Position numbers and translations under genes: made by a program. A stretch of DNA of 64,000 bases from Paulownia fortunei (taxonomy: Eukaryota > Streptophyta > Magnoliopsida > Lamiales > Paulowniaceae): assembly GCA_019321725.1 (NCBI GenBank), contig CM033108.1:14650060-14714059 (forward strand), given 5' to 3'. The notes under the pieces were generated by a model. The model was not told where the DNA came from. It ran no database searches and worked only from the letters and a program-made list of their open reading frames with translations. Shown here one piece after another: positions 1-10,530 of this stretch (positions are counted from its first letter, which is position 1; every line of letters starts with the position of its first letter).

Positions 1-835
1 CATGGTGAGAGTGATTATTTGTGGTATACTTGAGGATGCTTTGAGTGTGGCCAACTGAGTCATAGGGTAGCTTTTTGTCCAAATAAAAGGAATAATAAGA
101 TGGGTCATCAGTTTTGGAAAAATCAAGCAAGCCAAGTTAATTATATCCCAACGGCTGGACAAAACAAAGGTGGGAATCAGAGACCACAAATGCAAGGAAA
201 AATATATCCTTTTACTCAACAAGATGCTCATAACTCTAATAAGGTGATGACAAGTATAATTCTAGTTGCATATGGATATGCTTATGTGTTATTTGATTCT
301 GGAGCTACGCATATTTTTATTTCTATTTCTTATGCTTAGAAATGTAATTTGTTTTGTGAACCTTTGGATGTGACACTATTTATTAACACCCCTGTTGGAA
401 GCATATTTGTTGCGGAATATATATGCAAATCTTGTGTTGTTAAGATAGAAAACTATGAGATGCTAGGAGACTTATCTCTATTAGACATGATGGCCTTTGA
501 TGTCATTCTTGGGATAGATTGGTTGGCCACTTATTATGCTTCTATCAATTGTCAGTTGAAGAGAGTAGACTTTCATCCCCCTAGTCTACCAAAGTTCCAC
601 TTTGCATATGGTATGTGTAAATCCCCTCTAAAATTGATTTCTGCTCTACAAGCTAAAAGATTGTTGAGAAAAGGTTGTACGGGATACCTCGCTACAGTTC
701 TTGATGAATGAGAGATTGAACTTAAGTTAGAGAATATTTCTATTATTTGTGAGTTCCCAGATGTATTTCCAAAGGAGCTACCTGGATTACCTCCTGGCAG
801 AGAGATGGAGTTCTCTATTGATTAGTGCCAGGTAC
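1..835 (+). pseudogene. gag C-terminal zinc knuckle and aspartic protease (element 1)
   Basis: A CCHC zinc knuckle (C-x2-C-x4-H-x4-C) is encoded at 37-78 and would bind the element RNA in Gag. The protease active site reads LFDSGATH at about 289-312, with the catalytic Asp-Ser-Gly intact, followed by the conserved ILGIDWL stretch near 507-530. Stops interrupt the frame at 337-339 and 709-711, and a one-base frameshift lies near 825 before the RT begins. In a working element this protease would cleave the Gag-Pol polyprotein inside the virus-like particle; this copy cannot make it. Confidence 0.88.
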
Positions 836-2348
836 TGGTTCTATTTCTAAGGCACCATATAGAATAGCTTCAGTTGAGTTGAAAGAGTTAAAGAAACAAC
901 TACAAAAGCTCCTAGACATGGGATTTATCCAGCCCAGTGTGTCACCTTGGGGAGCACCAGTTATATTTGTTAAGAAGAAAGATGGTAACTTGAGACTTTG
1001 CATTGACTATCGGGAGCTAAATAAGGTCACTGTACGAAATAAATACCCCCTACCTTGAATCGATGACTTATTCAATCAACTATAAGGATCAAAGCTTTTC
1101 TCAAAGATTGATTTGCGAACTGGATACCATCAGTTAAAGATTAAGTTGGAGAATGTACCAAAGATAGCTTTTAGAACGAGATATGGGCATTACGAGTTCT
1201 TGGTGATGCCTTTTGGACTCACTAATGCACCAACAACATTTATGGATCTAAGGAACATGGTATTTAAACCCTATTTAGATAAGTTTGTTGTGGTTTTCAT
1301 TGATGACATACTCATCTACTCAAAAAGTAAGGAGGAACATAAGAGACATCAAAGGCCAGTTTTGTAAATTTTGAGAGAAAATAAGTTGTATGCAAAGTTG
1401 AAGAAGTGTGAGTTTTGGTTAGACAATGTAGCATTCCTTGGTCATGTGATTAATGAGCAGGGTGTCTTTGTGGATCCTCAAAAGATTGAAGCGGTAGTAG
1501 AATGGAGTAGGCCGACAACAGTTATAGAGGTTCGTAGCTTTCTAGGAATGGTTGGCTATTATAGACGTTTTGTTGAAGGATTTTCTCACATTGCTATACC
1601 ATTAACACATCTTATTAAAAAAGGGAGTAAGTTTGAATAGATAGAAGAATTTGAGCAGAGTTTTCAAGAATTGAATATGAGGTTAGTATTCGCCCCAGTA
1701 CTTAGACTTCCATTGTGTGGTGAGGGTTATACTATCTATTGTGATGCCTCAAAGAAGGGACTAGCGTGCATTTTGATGCAGAAAGACAAATTAGTAGCTT
1801 ATGCTTCTAGACACCTCAAGCCTTATGAGCAAAATTACCCTACACATGACTTGGAGTTAGCAGTAGTGGTTTTTCCATTAAAGCTTTGAAGGCATTATCT
1901 TTATGGAGAACGATGTGAGATTTTCACTGATCATAAGAGTTTGAAATATATTTTCACACAGAAAGAGTTGAATATGAGACAAATACGGTGGTTAGAGTCG
2001 CTTAATGACTATGACCTCAACATCAATTACCACCTGAGGAAGGCCAATATAGTGGCAGATGCATTGAGTAGAAAAACTACAGGGAATTTGGCAACTCTTA
2101 TAACCTCCCAAAGACATATATTGGAGGACTTCAATAAATTACAAATTGATGTAAGAATGCAGGGAGCTGTAGCACAATTGGCTAACTTGAGACTCCAACC
2201 CACCTTGATTAAGAGAATACGGGCTGCACAAGCAAATGATCCTCTATTGCAGAAAATTCAAAAGGATCTTGAGAAAGGACTTAATTTAGAATTTGGGATT
2301 CACACAGAAGGCTATTTGAGGCTTCAAAATAGGATGTGTACCGAATAA
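836..2348 (+). pseudogene. Reverse transcriptase-RNase H (element 1)
   Basis: RT landmarks in order are [27 protein letters not shown], the FGLTNAP segment and the catalytic FIDD box at 1296-1307 (both aspartates present). The RNase H part has YCDASKKG near 1737 and FTDHKSLKY near 1922, keeping two of the expected acidic residues, and ends with the VADALSRK signature. Stops fall at 1056-1058, 1083-1085, 1365-1367, 1638-1640 and 1887-1889. At several of these, element 2 in this window keeps Arg, Gln or Trp, so most stops are single-base decay. RT copies the element RNA to DNA and RNase H degrades the RNA strand; this copy is inactive. Confidence 0.93.
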
Positions 2349-2992
2349 TATAGGTTTGAAAGAGGAGATTCTTTGAGAGGCTCATACTAGTGGTTATACT
2401 ATACATCCTGGAGATACTAAGATGTACAAAGACTTGAAACAAACATTTTGGTGGAATAATATGAAGAGGGGACTACGTGAGTATGTCTCCAAATGTTTAA
2501 TATGTCAGCGAGTCAAGGCTCAGCGTAAAGAAAAAGCAGAAGAATTACAACCTCTTCTAATTCCTGAGTGGAAGTAGGAACATATCACCATGGACTTTGT
2601 TATTGGGCTTCCTCGAACTTAGAAAGGTAATACAGTTATTTGGGTGATTTTTGGATCGATTGACGAAGGTTGCTCATTTCGTGCCTATTAAGGAACGTAC
2701 GGCCTTAGAGATTTTAGCGGAGTTATATAAGGAGAATATTGTAAAGCTCCATGGAGTACCGTGTACTATATTTTTTGACAGAGATCCCCATTTTATCTCC
2801 CATTTTTGGCAAAGTTTGCATAAAGCACCAGGAACTAACTTACATTTTAGCACAGACTTCCACCCACAAACAGATGGACAATATGAGAGAACAATCCAAA
2901 TCCTTGAAGATATGTTGAGAGCTTACATTCTTGAATTGAAGGGATCATGGGAACAACATTTGCCAATAAACTTAAATGTTAATATCTTGTGA
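2349..2992 (+). pseudogene. Integrase, 3'-truncated (element 1)
   Basis: An HHCC zinc-binding region (His near 2383 and 2404, KCLICQ near 2491-2508) is followed by the catalytic core: MDFVIGLP near 2590, FFDRDPHF near 2773 and DGQYERTIQ near 2872, giving the D, D and E positions. The core is split by a frameshift around 2650 and a TAG at 2575-2577 where Trp is expected. Similarity stops after EQHLP near 2965, before the GPY/F and any chromodomain region. The sequence after that is unrelated AT-rich DNA, so the element was cut by a deletion. Confidence 0.88.
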
Positions 2993-3337
2993 CTCTTGCC
3001 AATAATAATTCAAATTTGTTTTGGAATCAAGCTGAACTATGGGGTAAAATGATTTTACTTTTTTTAAAACTAATAAGCAATGTTGATATTACAATTCATT
3101 TTGCTAAATTTTGATAGATTTTGAAACTGTAAATTTTTTTACTAACTAATTACTGTCATACAGAAATTAATTGAAAAAAGAGTTGAAACATCCTAAGTTA
3201 CACAGTTTCGTAATAGATTTATGAACACCATATCATTGGTCTACATATAAAAACGTCAGACATAATTAAACTGAATAAACAACCTAGAAAGCATATATAC
3301 ATGTGATGAAAACAAAGTAGATCTAGATATAGCTTTT
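2993..3337. other. AT-rich spacer, no gene seen
   Basis: Unrelated to the gypsy element on its left. I see no ORF, repeat or RNA gene here. Confidence 0.5.
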
Positions 3338-3462
3338 TCATTCCACCATAGAAACTCGATCACCACAGTGACGGATATCTCTTGCTGGAAGATGATACAG
3401 AAGCTCATTTTGAATGTCCAATTGCCATTCAGAGGATGGCTTTAAGACCACAATTCGTCCAT
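3338..3462 (-). pseudogene. Exon-like host fragment, unidentified (possible last exon)
   Basis: Read on the minus strand, a 3' splice site (TTATTATTCAG) at 3463-3465 opens an uninterrupted frame of about 41 codons, including LKPSSEWQLDIQ and LPARDIRHCGDR, ending in a stop at 3338-3340. The composition is ordinary plant coding sequence, unlike its AT-rich surroundings. I do not recognise the protein. Element 2 inserted just to the right; before that, this piece lay roughly 0.8 kb from the SEC10 fragment at 14121, so it may belong to the same set of captured gene pieces. It could also be the true end of a local gene whose other exons were lost. Confidence 0.4.
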
Positions 3463-3596
3463 CTGAATAATAAGCACAATTCTTTTATTTGAATAAGAAT
3501 TCAAGAAGGCAATTCATCACATTAACAGTAGTAAAAAAAAACTACCAGGCTAGAGTGCACGAGAGGATGGAGAAATGGAAATCAACAGTTTAGGGC

Positions 3597-3601
3597 ACAC
3601 C
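3597..3601. repeat. Left target-site duplication of element 2 (ACACC)
   Basis: ACACC here matches ACACC at 13413-13417, directly outside the two LTR ends. Five-base duplications are normal for gypsy integrases. The match fixes the limits of element 2. Confidence 0.85.
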
Positions 3602-4979
3602 TATAACACCCCCATTACTACACAATTAGATATATATTATAATTTGACATGATAGAACCTGTGTGCATGCATGAAATATTTTTTTTTGTAATACTATAAG
3701 AAAAGATAAATCACTTCTTACATGCACAATCCTGTTTAAAATACTTTATAACACATGTCATGTATATAGCAGGATCGGTATTTATATAAAAGCTCAACAC
3801 CCACAACGACCCAATATTTATATACTTATTTACAGTAAAGTTTTAAAAGCGAAATATAGTACCAGTCTAAAAATATAATACAACAGACTCAAAATATAAC
3901 AAGCCAACAAAATAGCCCAACAGGTCGTCATCCATGTACACACTCTCTTAGACACCTGCAAGAGCTCCAACCGCCACCCAACCAATAAAAGATGCTTTAG
4001 GTATTGTCGTACTCACCTACAATGCATAAATTATATGAGCTAATGCTCATCAAGTAAAGATTATGCATGTCAAAGAATAATCCACAATATCAAGTCATGC
4101 AACTCACACAATGCAATTTTATGCATCAAAATATTTCTCTCAAAACCATTTCTTTCTTGGGCCCCTGACCAACGCTACTATCCTATGCACCGGAAAAGAG
4201 TTCTGTACACCGCCATAATCCAATGGCCAATAATCATATAAGCATGCAAATCTATGCATACTCATACGCATGCAAATCCATGCACGTGAACCTGCAAATC
4301 CATGCATAAAACCATGCAAATCCATGCATGCTTTGGTGCACTAGTAGTGGTCAACAAAATATTTTCCTTTCTCTGAATCATGTCGTGCAATACAAGATTT
4401 ATCATAATGCTCGTATATGATGCATGCACGTGCTAATGACAATGCCCATGTATGTATGCTCAATGGAGATCCCTCTACTATGCACATATGATTTATGATA
4501 TTGCATATAATTCACACATCTATTATGTCTATGCATTGTAGTTGCAAATGAATTTTTACTTACCTTTTACTTGGTTGGTGGCTTAGTCTAAATTTTTTTA
4601 GTATTCCTCTCCAATCTTAGATGTAAATTAGCCTGTAATATTACTCAACATCAAGCACCATTCCCAATTTGGCAAGTTGAAAGCACAAAATCTCATACTA
4701 GACCTTAAACACCAAACTATAAGCTAACAATCAAGCTTTCACAAACTAGAACCCAATATAGCCCCTCAAATACCTCAATTTCTCATCTTAAATACATGAA
4801 AACATCATGTAATTGAAGTATTATAACTATAATAGCATGTACCTAATTGTTAACACTCAATAACAACATGTCTAGGTTGAAACATGCTAAGTGATCAAAT
4901 ATGGCAGATTCACATTTTCATATTTTCTTGCTGTCAAGTTTAGTTGCATGATAATTTTAACATCCCCAAGCATATCCAA
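3602..4979 (-). repeat. 3' LTR of element 2, outer partial copy
   Basis: It matches 10531-11909 of the 5' LTR from the terminus to the words CATATCCAA, then stops and the LTR terminus starts again at 4980. It shares with the 5' LTR four copies of a TGCAAATCCATGCA motif (4242-4330) and a segment of about 27 bp near 3742-3769 that the inner copy lacks. It is therefore the sister of the 5' LTR from the same insertion. Confidence 0.88.
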
Positions 4980-7200
4980 TGTAACACCCCCCCCCATTCC
5001 TACACAACCATATATATTGTATAATTTGACATGATAGAACCTGTGTGCATGCATGGAATATATTTTTTTTTTAACATTTTAAGAAAAGCTAAATCACTTC
5101 TTACATACACAATCCTGTTTAAAATAGAAGGATCAGTATTTATATAAAAACACAACACCCACAACGACCACAATATTTACATACTTAACTACAGTAAAGT
5201 TTTAAAAGAGAAATATAGTACCAATCTAAAAACATAATACACCAGACTCAAAATATAACAAGCCAACAAAATAGCCCAACAGGTCGTCATCCATGGACAC
5301 ACTCCCTCAAACACCTGCAGGAGCTCCAACAGCCGACCAGCCAGCCAAAGATGCTTCAAGTATCATCTTACTCACCTACAATGCATAAACTATATGAGCT
5401 AACGCTCAGCAAGTAAAGATTATGCATGTCAAAGAATAATCCACAATATCAAGTCATGCAACTCAAAATGCTATGCTCACAACGCAATTTTATGCATCAA
5501 AATATTTCTCTCAAAATCATTTCTTTCTTGGGCCCCTGACCAATGCTACTATCTCATGCACCGGAAAAGAGCTCTGTATACCGCCATAATCCAATGGCCA
5601 ATAATCATATAAGCATGCAAATCCATGCATACTCATACGCATGCAAATCCATGCATAACACCATGCAAATCCATGCATGTTTCGGTACACTAGTAGTGGT
5701 CAACAAAACATTTTCCTTTCTCTGAATCATGCCGTGCAATGCAAGATTTATCACAATGCTAGTATATGATGCATGCACGTGCTAATGACAATGCCCATGT
5801 ATGTATGCTCAATGGAGAGCCCTCTACTATGCACATATGATTTATGATATTATATATAATTTACACATCTACTATGTCTATGCATTGTAGTTGTAAATGA
5901 ATCTTTACTTACCTTTCACTTGGTTCGTGGTTTAGTCTAAATTTGTTTAGTATTTCTCTCCAACCTTAGATGTAAAATAGCCTGTAATATTACCCAACAT
6001 CAAGCACCATTCCCAATTTGGCAAGTTGAAAGCACAAAATCTCATACTAGACCTTAAACACCAAGCTATAAGCTAACAATCAAGCTTTCACAAACTAGAA
6101 CCCAATATAGCCCCTCAAATACCTCAATTTCTCATCTTAAATACATGAAAACATCATGTAATTGAAGTATTATAACTCTAATAGCATGTACCTAATTGTT
6201 AACACTCAATAGCAACATGTCTAGGTTGAAACATGCTAAGTGATCAAATGTGGCAGATTCACATTTTCATATTTTCTTGCTGTCAAGTTTAGTTGCATGA
6301 TAATTTTAACATCCCTAAACATATCCAATCCCTCCAAAATTTTTACCAAACTTATATAACATGTATATAAATGTAACCATATCATAGAATTGCTAAAAAT
6401 CACAGATATAGCTTCCCAAGTTCAGCTCTCTTCACGACATACTGAAACAGATTATTTCCTACCGTGACAGTTTTGCACACTTCATGACATTAATGGTTTT
6501 GGCACCCTTAAGTATATTCAATCACTCCAACATTTTCACCATACTTAGATAACATACATAATGAGACAACCAGGTCATATTATTACCAAAAATAATCGAT
6601 TTAGCTCCTTAATTCAGTTTCCTTCACAGCACACCAAAACAGATTTTGCTATTTTGGCAGTTTGAGTGTTTCTCCAATATCATTCTCTATTTCAATTTCC
6701 AACTGATAAAAATTCATTCCAATACTCTTAACTCATATATGGTCATGTAAATGGTAATAATTATAGGTTTTATTCAACATACCATACACTTTTGAAGTCT
6801 AAAACACAAGAAAACAGTAAGATGACAGTTTCTGCCACAAGTATTTCCTATTAAGTGTTTGTGATCAAAAACCCTTTCTTTGTGCACCAAAGTCTAACTA
6901 AAAACTTCCTAAAACTTTTATAAGAGATATTGAAAGCTTAATAAGCCATAAAACCATTCATAATAATCTGAAAACCAAAGGCAAAACCGTAGATAAGTGT
7001 TACCTATGCAGGTTTTGAGGCTAACTTGATGGTAATCACTTCTTCTTTGCTTTTCTTGCTTTTATTTCAACTTGGAATCAATTTGAATCACATGGAGACC
7101 TTAAGGTGTGTGTTTGGTAGATGAAAATGGCTGAAATGAGGGTCTGTTCATTGCTTAAGGGTGAAGGGTTTGAGGTGTTAGCTTGAGATGTTAGCTTAAG
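4980..7200 (-). repeat. Second, diverged LTR copy inside element 2
   Basis: It begins with the LTR terminus TGTAACACCC at 4980 and follows the 5' LTR to TTAGCTTAAG at 7200, lacking the distal ~630 bp of the LTR. The first few hundred bases differ clearly from the other two copies (three rather than four motif copies, a ~27-bp deletion, many substitutions), while the later half is nearly identical to the 5' LTR. This points to a mosaic origin rather than simple duplication of the neighbour. Confidence 0.85.
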
Positions 7201-8793
7201 CAACATACTTTCTCATATTGATAAGATATTCATCATCTCACTGTCCCTGTTTGATCCTATCAATTAGCGTAGGCTGAAGCGTCAGGGCTGCCAACTTTAC
7301 CTCTATTACTCCTATCTGTAAAATCTTTATATTCATTTTCTGCAAATCATTCAGTTCTGGTTTCTGAATTAAAGCCATAGCCATTGTACTTTGTGTGGAT
7401 TTTCGGCTCAATGCATCAGCTACAACGTTGGCTTTACCTGGGTGGTAATTGATTACACAATCATAATCTTTTACCAGTTCCAGCCATCTCCGCTGCCGCA
7501 TATTCAACTCTTTCTGTGTGAAGAAGTATTTTAGGCTCTTATGATCAGTATAGATCTCGCACCGTTCACCATATAAGTAGTGTCTCCATATTTTAAGTGC
7601 AAATACTACAACAGCAAGTTCCAAGTCATGCGTGGGGTAATTCTTTTTGTACTCTTTAAGTTGCCTGGATGCATACACAATTACTTTGCCATTCTGCATC
7701 AGTACACATCCTAATCCATTCTTCGATGCATTACTGTAAATTACGAATCCTCCCATACCTGATGGAATTGAGAGAATAGGTGCTGAAGTCAGCTTCTTTT
7801 TCAGCTCCTGGAAACTTCGCTCACACATATTTGTCCATCTAAACACCATCCATTTTTTTTGGTTAATTGTGTCAATGGCATTGCAATCTTGGAGAACCCC
7901 TCCACAAATCTTCGGAAATATCTAGCTAAACCCAGAAAACTGCGCACCTCTGAAGGATTAGTAGGCTGCATCCAGTTGTTGATAGCTTCAACTTTACTTG
8001 GATCTATTGATATTTCCACTCCTGATATAACATATCCCAAGAATACCACACGATCCAACCAGAACTCGCATTTCTTGAATTTGGCGTATAAATGCTTCAC
8101 TTTCAGGACCTCTAGTACTTGTGTTAAATGTGCGGCATGCTTTTCTTTAGTTCTGGAGTAGACTAGAATGTCATCTATGAACACAATAACAAATTTATCC
8201 AAAAATTCTTTAAACACTCTGTTCATCAGATCCATGAATGCTGCTGGATCGTTAGTTAATCCAAATGGCATCACCAAAAATTCATAGTGTCCATATCTTG
8301 TACTAAATGCCATCTTGGGGACATCCTCTTCCTTTATCTTCAATTAATGATATCCAGAGCGTAAGTCAATCTTTGAAAATATTGCGGCACCCTGAAGCTG
8401 GTAAAATAAATCATCAATTCTGGGTAACGGATACTTATTCTTAATTGTGACCCTATTCAACTCTCGATAATCGATGCACAGTCTTATGGTGCCATCTTTC
8501 TTACGTACAAATAGAACTGGTGCTCCCCAAGGTGAAAAGCTCGGTCTGATGAATCCCTTGTCCAATAAGTCCTGTAATTGTACTTTCAATTCTTTCAACT
8601 CTAAGGGAGCCATTCTGTAGGGAGTTTTAGAAATTAAAGACATTCCTGGTTGTATGTCAATAATAAACTCTATTTCACGATTTGATGGCAATCCCGGGAG
8701 ATTATCTGGGAATACTTCAGTATATTCTCGTACCACTAGTATTTCACTCAGAGTTGGTGGGTGTTGTTCCTCAATATTCATGACACTCACCAA
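7201..8793 (-). pseudogene. Reverse transcriptase-RNase H, integrase deleted (element 2)
   Basis: On the minus strand the RT shows [34 protein letters not shown] and the FIDD catalytic box. A TAA at 8341-8343 (Gln expected) and a frameshift near 7850 interrupt it. RNase H follows with YSNASKNG, where the usual catalytic Asp is Asn, then YTDHKSLKY and VADALSRK. After DRIKQGQ, a few codons of the region before integrase jump at about 7216 to a short piece matching MLRKYV from the far end of pol in element 4, and then at 7201 into LTR sequence. The whole integrase is therefore lost in a two-step junction. Confidence 0.92.
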
Positions 8794-9300
8794 GTACCCT
8801 TCGCAACCACCATCGAGTAATCGTTATGCCTTCATTGCTGAAATCATAGGGAATCTGAAATTCTTCACAATGCTCGCAAATGTGAAAGACTCTTTTCCAG
8901 AAAGTTGAAATGTCACCGTCTTTTCCTTACAGTTGATAGTAGCCCCATACTTTGACAACCAATCCATGCCCAAAATAACATCATAATCATTCATATCCAG
9001 TACAATCAAATTAGCATGTAATTCTCTACCTTCAACAAGTATAGCACAAGCTCTCAAAATTCGATCGGTTTGTCTAGCATCTCCAGAGGGGACTGTTACA
9101 CTATAACTGATTTCTGCTACATCTGGTATTCTACCCAGCCTCTTCACGTACTCAGTGGATGCAAATGAATACGTGGCTAGAGAATCAAATAATACAAGTG
9201 TTGGAACACTAAAAATATAAAGTGTACCTGTTACCACCGATGGATTTGCTTTTGCATCCGCCTTGGTCATGGTGAACACCTTGGCTGGTACATTCTTTTG
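8794..9300 (-). pseudogene. Aspartic protease (element 2)
   Basis: The protease segment lies downstream of the gag zinc knuckle in the same frame and contains VILGMDWLSKYGATINC. At the active site, around 9175-9200, the usual Asp-Ser-Gly-Ala is Asp-Ser-Leu-Ala, a change expected to abolish activity. A TAA at 8824-8826 replaces a Gln codon just before the RT leader. Otherwise the stretch is open for about 250 codons, which makes this the best-kept coding part of the gypsy copies here. Confidence 0.88.
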
Positions 9301-10359
9301 GCTGGTCTGATTTTGTTTACCTAGGCAAAATTTAGCAATATGTCCTGGTATTCCACATCGAAAGCACGTCCTGGTATCTATATAGCAGCCTCCAGTATAT
9401 CGATTACCACATTTCTGACATACAGCTTCTGGTATCGGTGCTTTTCCTTGTTCGACCCGTGGCCTTTTATTTTGACCTTCTTGTTGTTGGCCTTGTTCTC
9501 CTTGAAATTTAAATCCTGGCTTCTGTATTTGGATCGGCCTCTGCATTTGGACTGGCTTCTTTTGCCCCACAGTCTATCTCTGTCCCTGCTGTCTGAATTA
9601 CTGTCGAGCCTCTTGTGCACGAGCGATTCTCAATTCAGCCTGTTCTGCTACTAGTGCCCTCTCAGCTACCTGTGAAAATGTCACCCCTTGTGTACCCGCC
9701 ATATTCACATCTCGGTATAACTCTGGCCTCAAACCTTCTAGAAATCTCTCTACTTTAAGTGGTTCAGTGCTGACCATGTGCGTAGCAAACCTGGACAGTT
9801 GTTCAAATTTACGAATATATTCCCCAATAGTCATTGCTCCTTGTCGCAGTTGTATAAACTCATTCATCTTCATCATGCGAACTGGGGCCGTGAAATATTT
9901 ATTTCGGAATAACTCCTTGAATCTGTCCCAGCTCATGGTAGTAATGTCCTCTGTGCTGTTGATCATGTCCCACCAATGGCCTGCACTACCGCGAAGTATG
10001 AAAGTGGCACACATTACCCTCTCCTCTACTGGCACCCTGCTATACTGGAATATATTTTCCAGGGTCCTCAACCAGTCCTCTGCAGCGGTAGGATCAATCG
10101 CATCCTCAAATGTTGGGGGATCCAGCCTCCTAAATCGTTCTCCAACCATATATATATAGTCCGCCTGCTATTGGTTTACCTCCACCCGCGGTTGTTCACC
10201 ATTATCTCTTTGTCGAATTAGTTGCTGAATTTGCTCGGACTGTCGTTCAATTAACTCTATTAATTGGTTAATCATGGTATCTCGATCATTAATTGGGGTG
10301 GGTATCTCATTTCTCTGCACTCTGGCACCACCACTGCTCTCACCACGAGTTCTCACCAT
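9301..10359 (-). pseudogene. gag capsid and nucleocapsid (element 2)
   Basis: The likely start is the ATG at 10357-10359 (MVRTRGESSGG), about 170 bases inside the 5' LTR. A retrotransposon gag domain follows, with ERVMCATFILRGSAGHWW and LRQGAMTIGEYIRKFEQLSR, then a Gln-rich linker and a CCHC knuckle (CFRCGIPGHIAKFC) at 9325-9366. Stops at about 10165, 9598-9600 and 9571 replace mostly Gln codons without changing frame. Gag would form the virus-like particle and bind the RNA. The same N-terminal peptide is repeated in element 4 at 52815-53030. Confidence 0.9.
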
Positions 10360-10510
10360 TTTATAGTGCTGTTTTACACAAGTTTGACAACATATGGCCA
10401 ATATAATTCATGGAATATGTAATACAATATATGATAATGTAAAACTTACTGGCGTGGCTGCGCTCTGCAAGTTCTAAGATCATGTACATAGACAGTCTAC
10501 AGAATCAAGA

Positions 10511-10527
10511 CTTGGGCTCTGATACCA
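10511..10527 (-). promoter_or_regulatory. Primer-binding site of element 2 (tRNA-iMet type)
   Basis: On the minus strand, TGGTATCAGAGC starts three bases after the 5' LTR end (GTTACA). This is the usual plant complement to the 3' end of initiator methionine tRNA, which primes minus-strand DNA synthesis. Confidence 0.9.
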
Positions 10528-10530
10528 CTC

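Larger units (their letters stand above)
1..2992 (+). mobile_element. Ty3/gypsy LTR retrotransposon relic (element 1), truncated at both ends
   Basis: A continuous run of gag zinc knuckle, aspartic protease, reverse transcriptase, RNase H and integrase similarity, in the gypsy order PR-RT-RH-INT. No LTR is visible: the left part lies outside the window, and the homology stops abruptly in the middle of the integrase near 2978. The reading frame is broken by about ten stop codons and at least three frameshifts (near 825, 2345 and 2650), so it is a dead copy. It is a different lineage or older copy than elements 2 and 4, whose proteins are closer to each other than to this one. Confidence 0.93.

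Noticed and set aside
4242..4330. Short regularly spaced repeats considered as a CRISPR-like array
   Set aside because: Eukaryotic LTR sequence; the spacing is short and uneven, no spacers of constant length and no cas genes.
4140..5725. ORFs at 4140-4325 and 5543-5725 within LTRs
   Set aside because: They arise from the repeated TGCAAATCCATGCA motif, lie in LTR sequence and differ in strand and length between copies.
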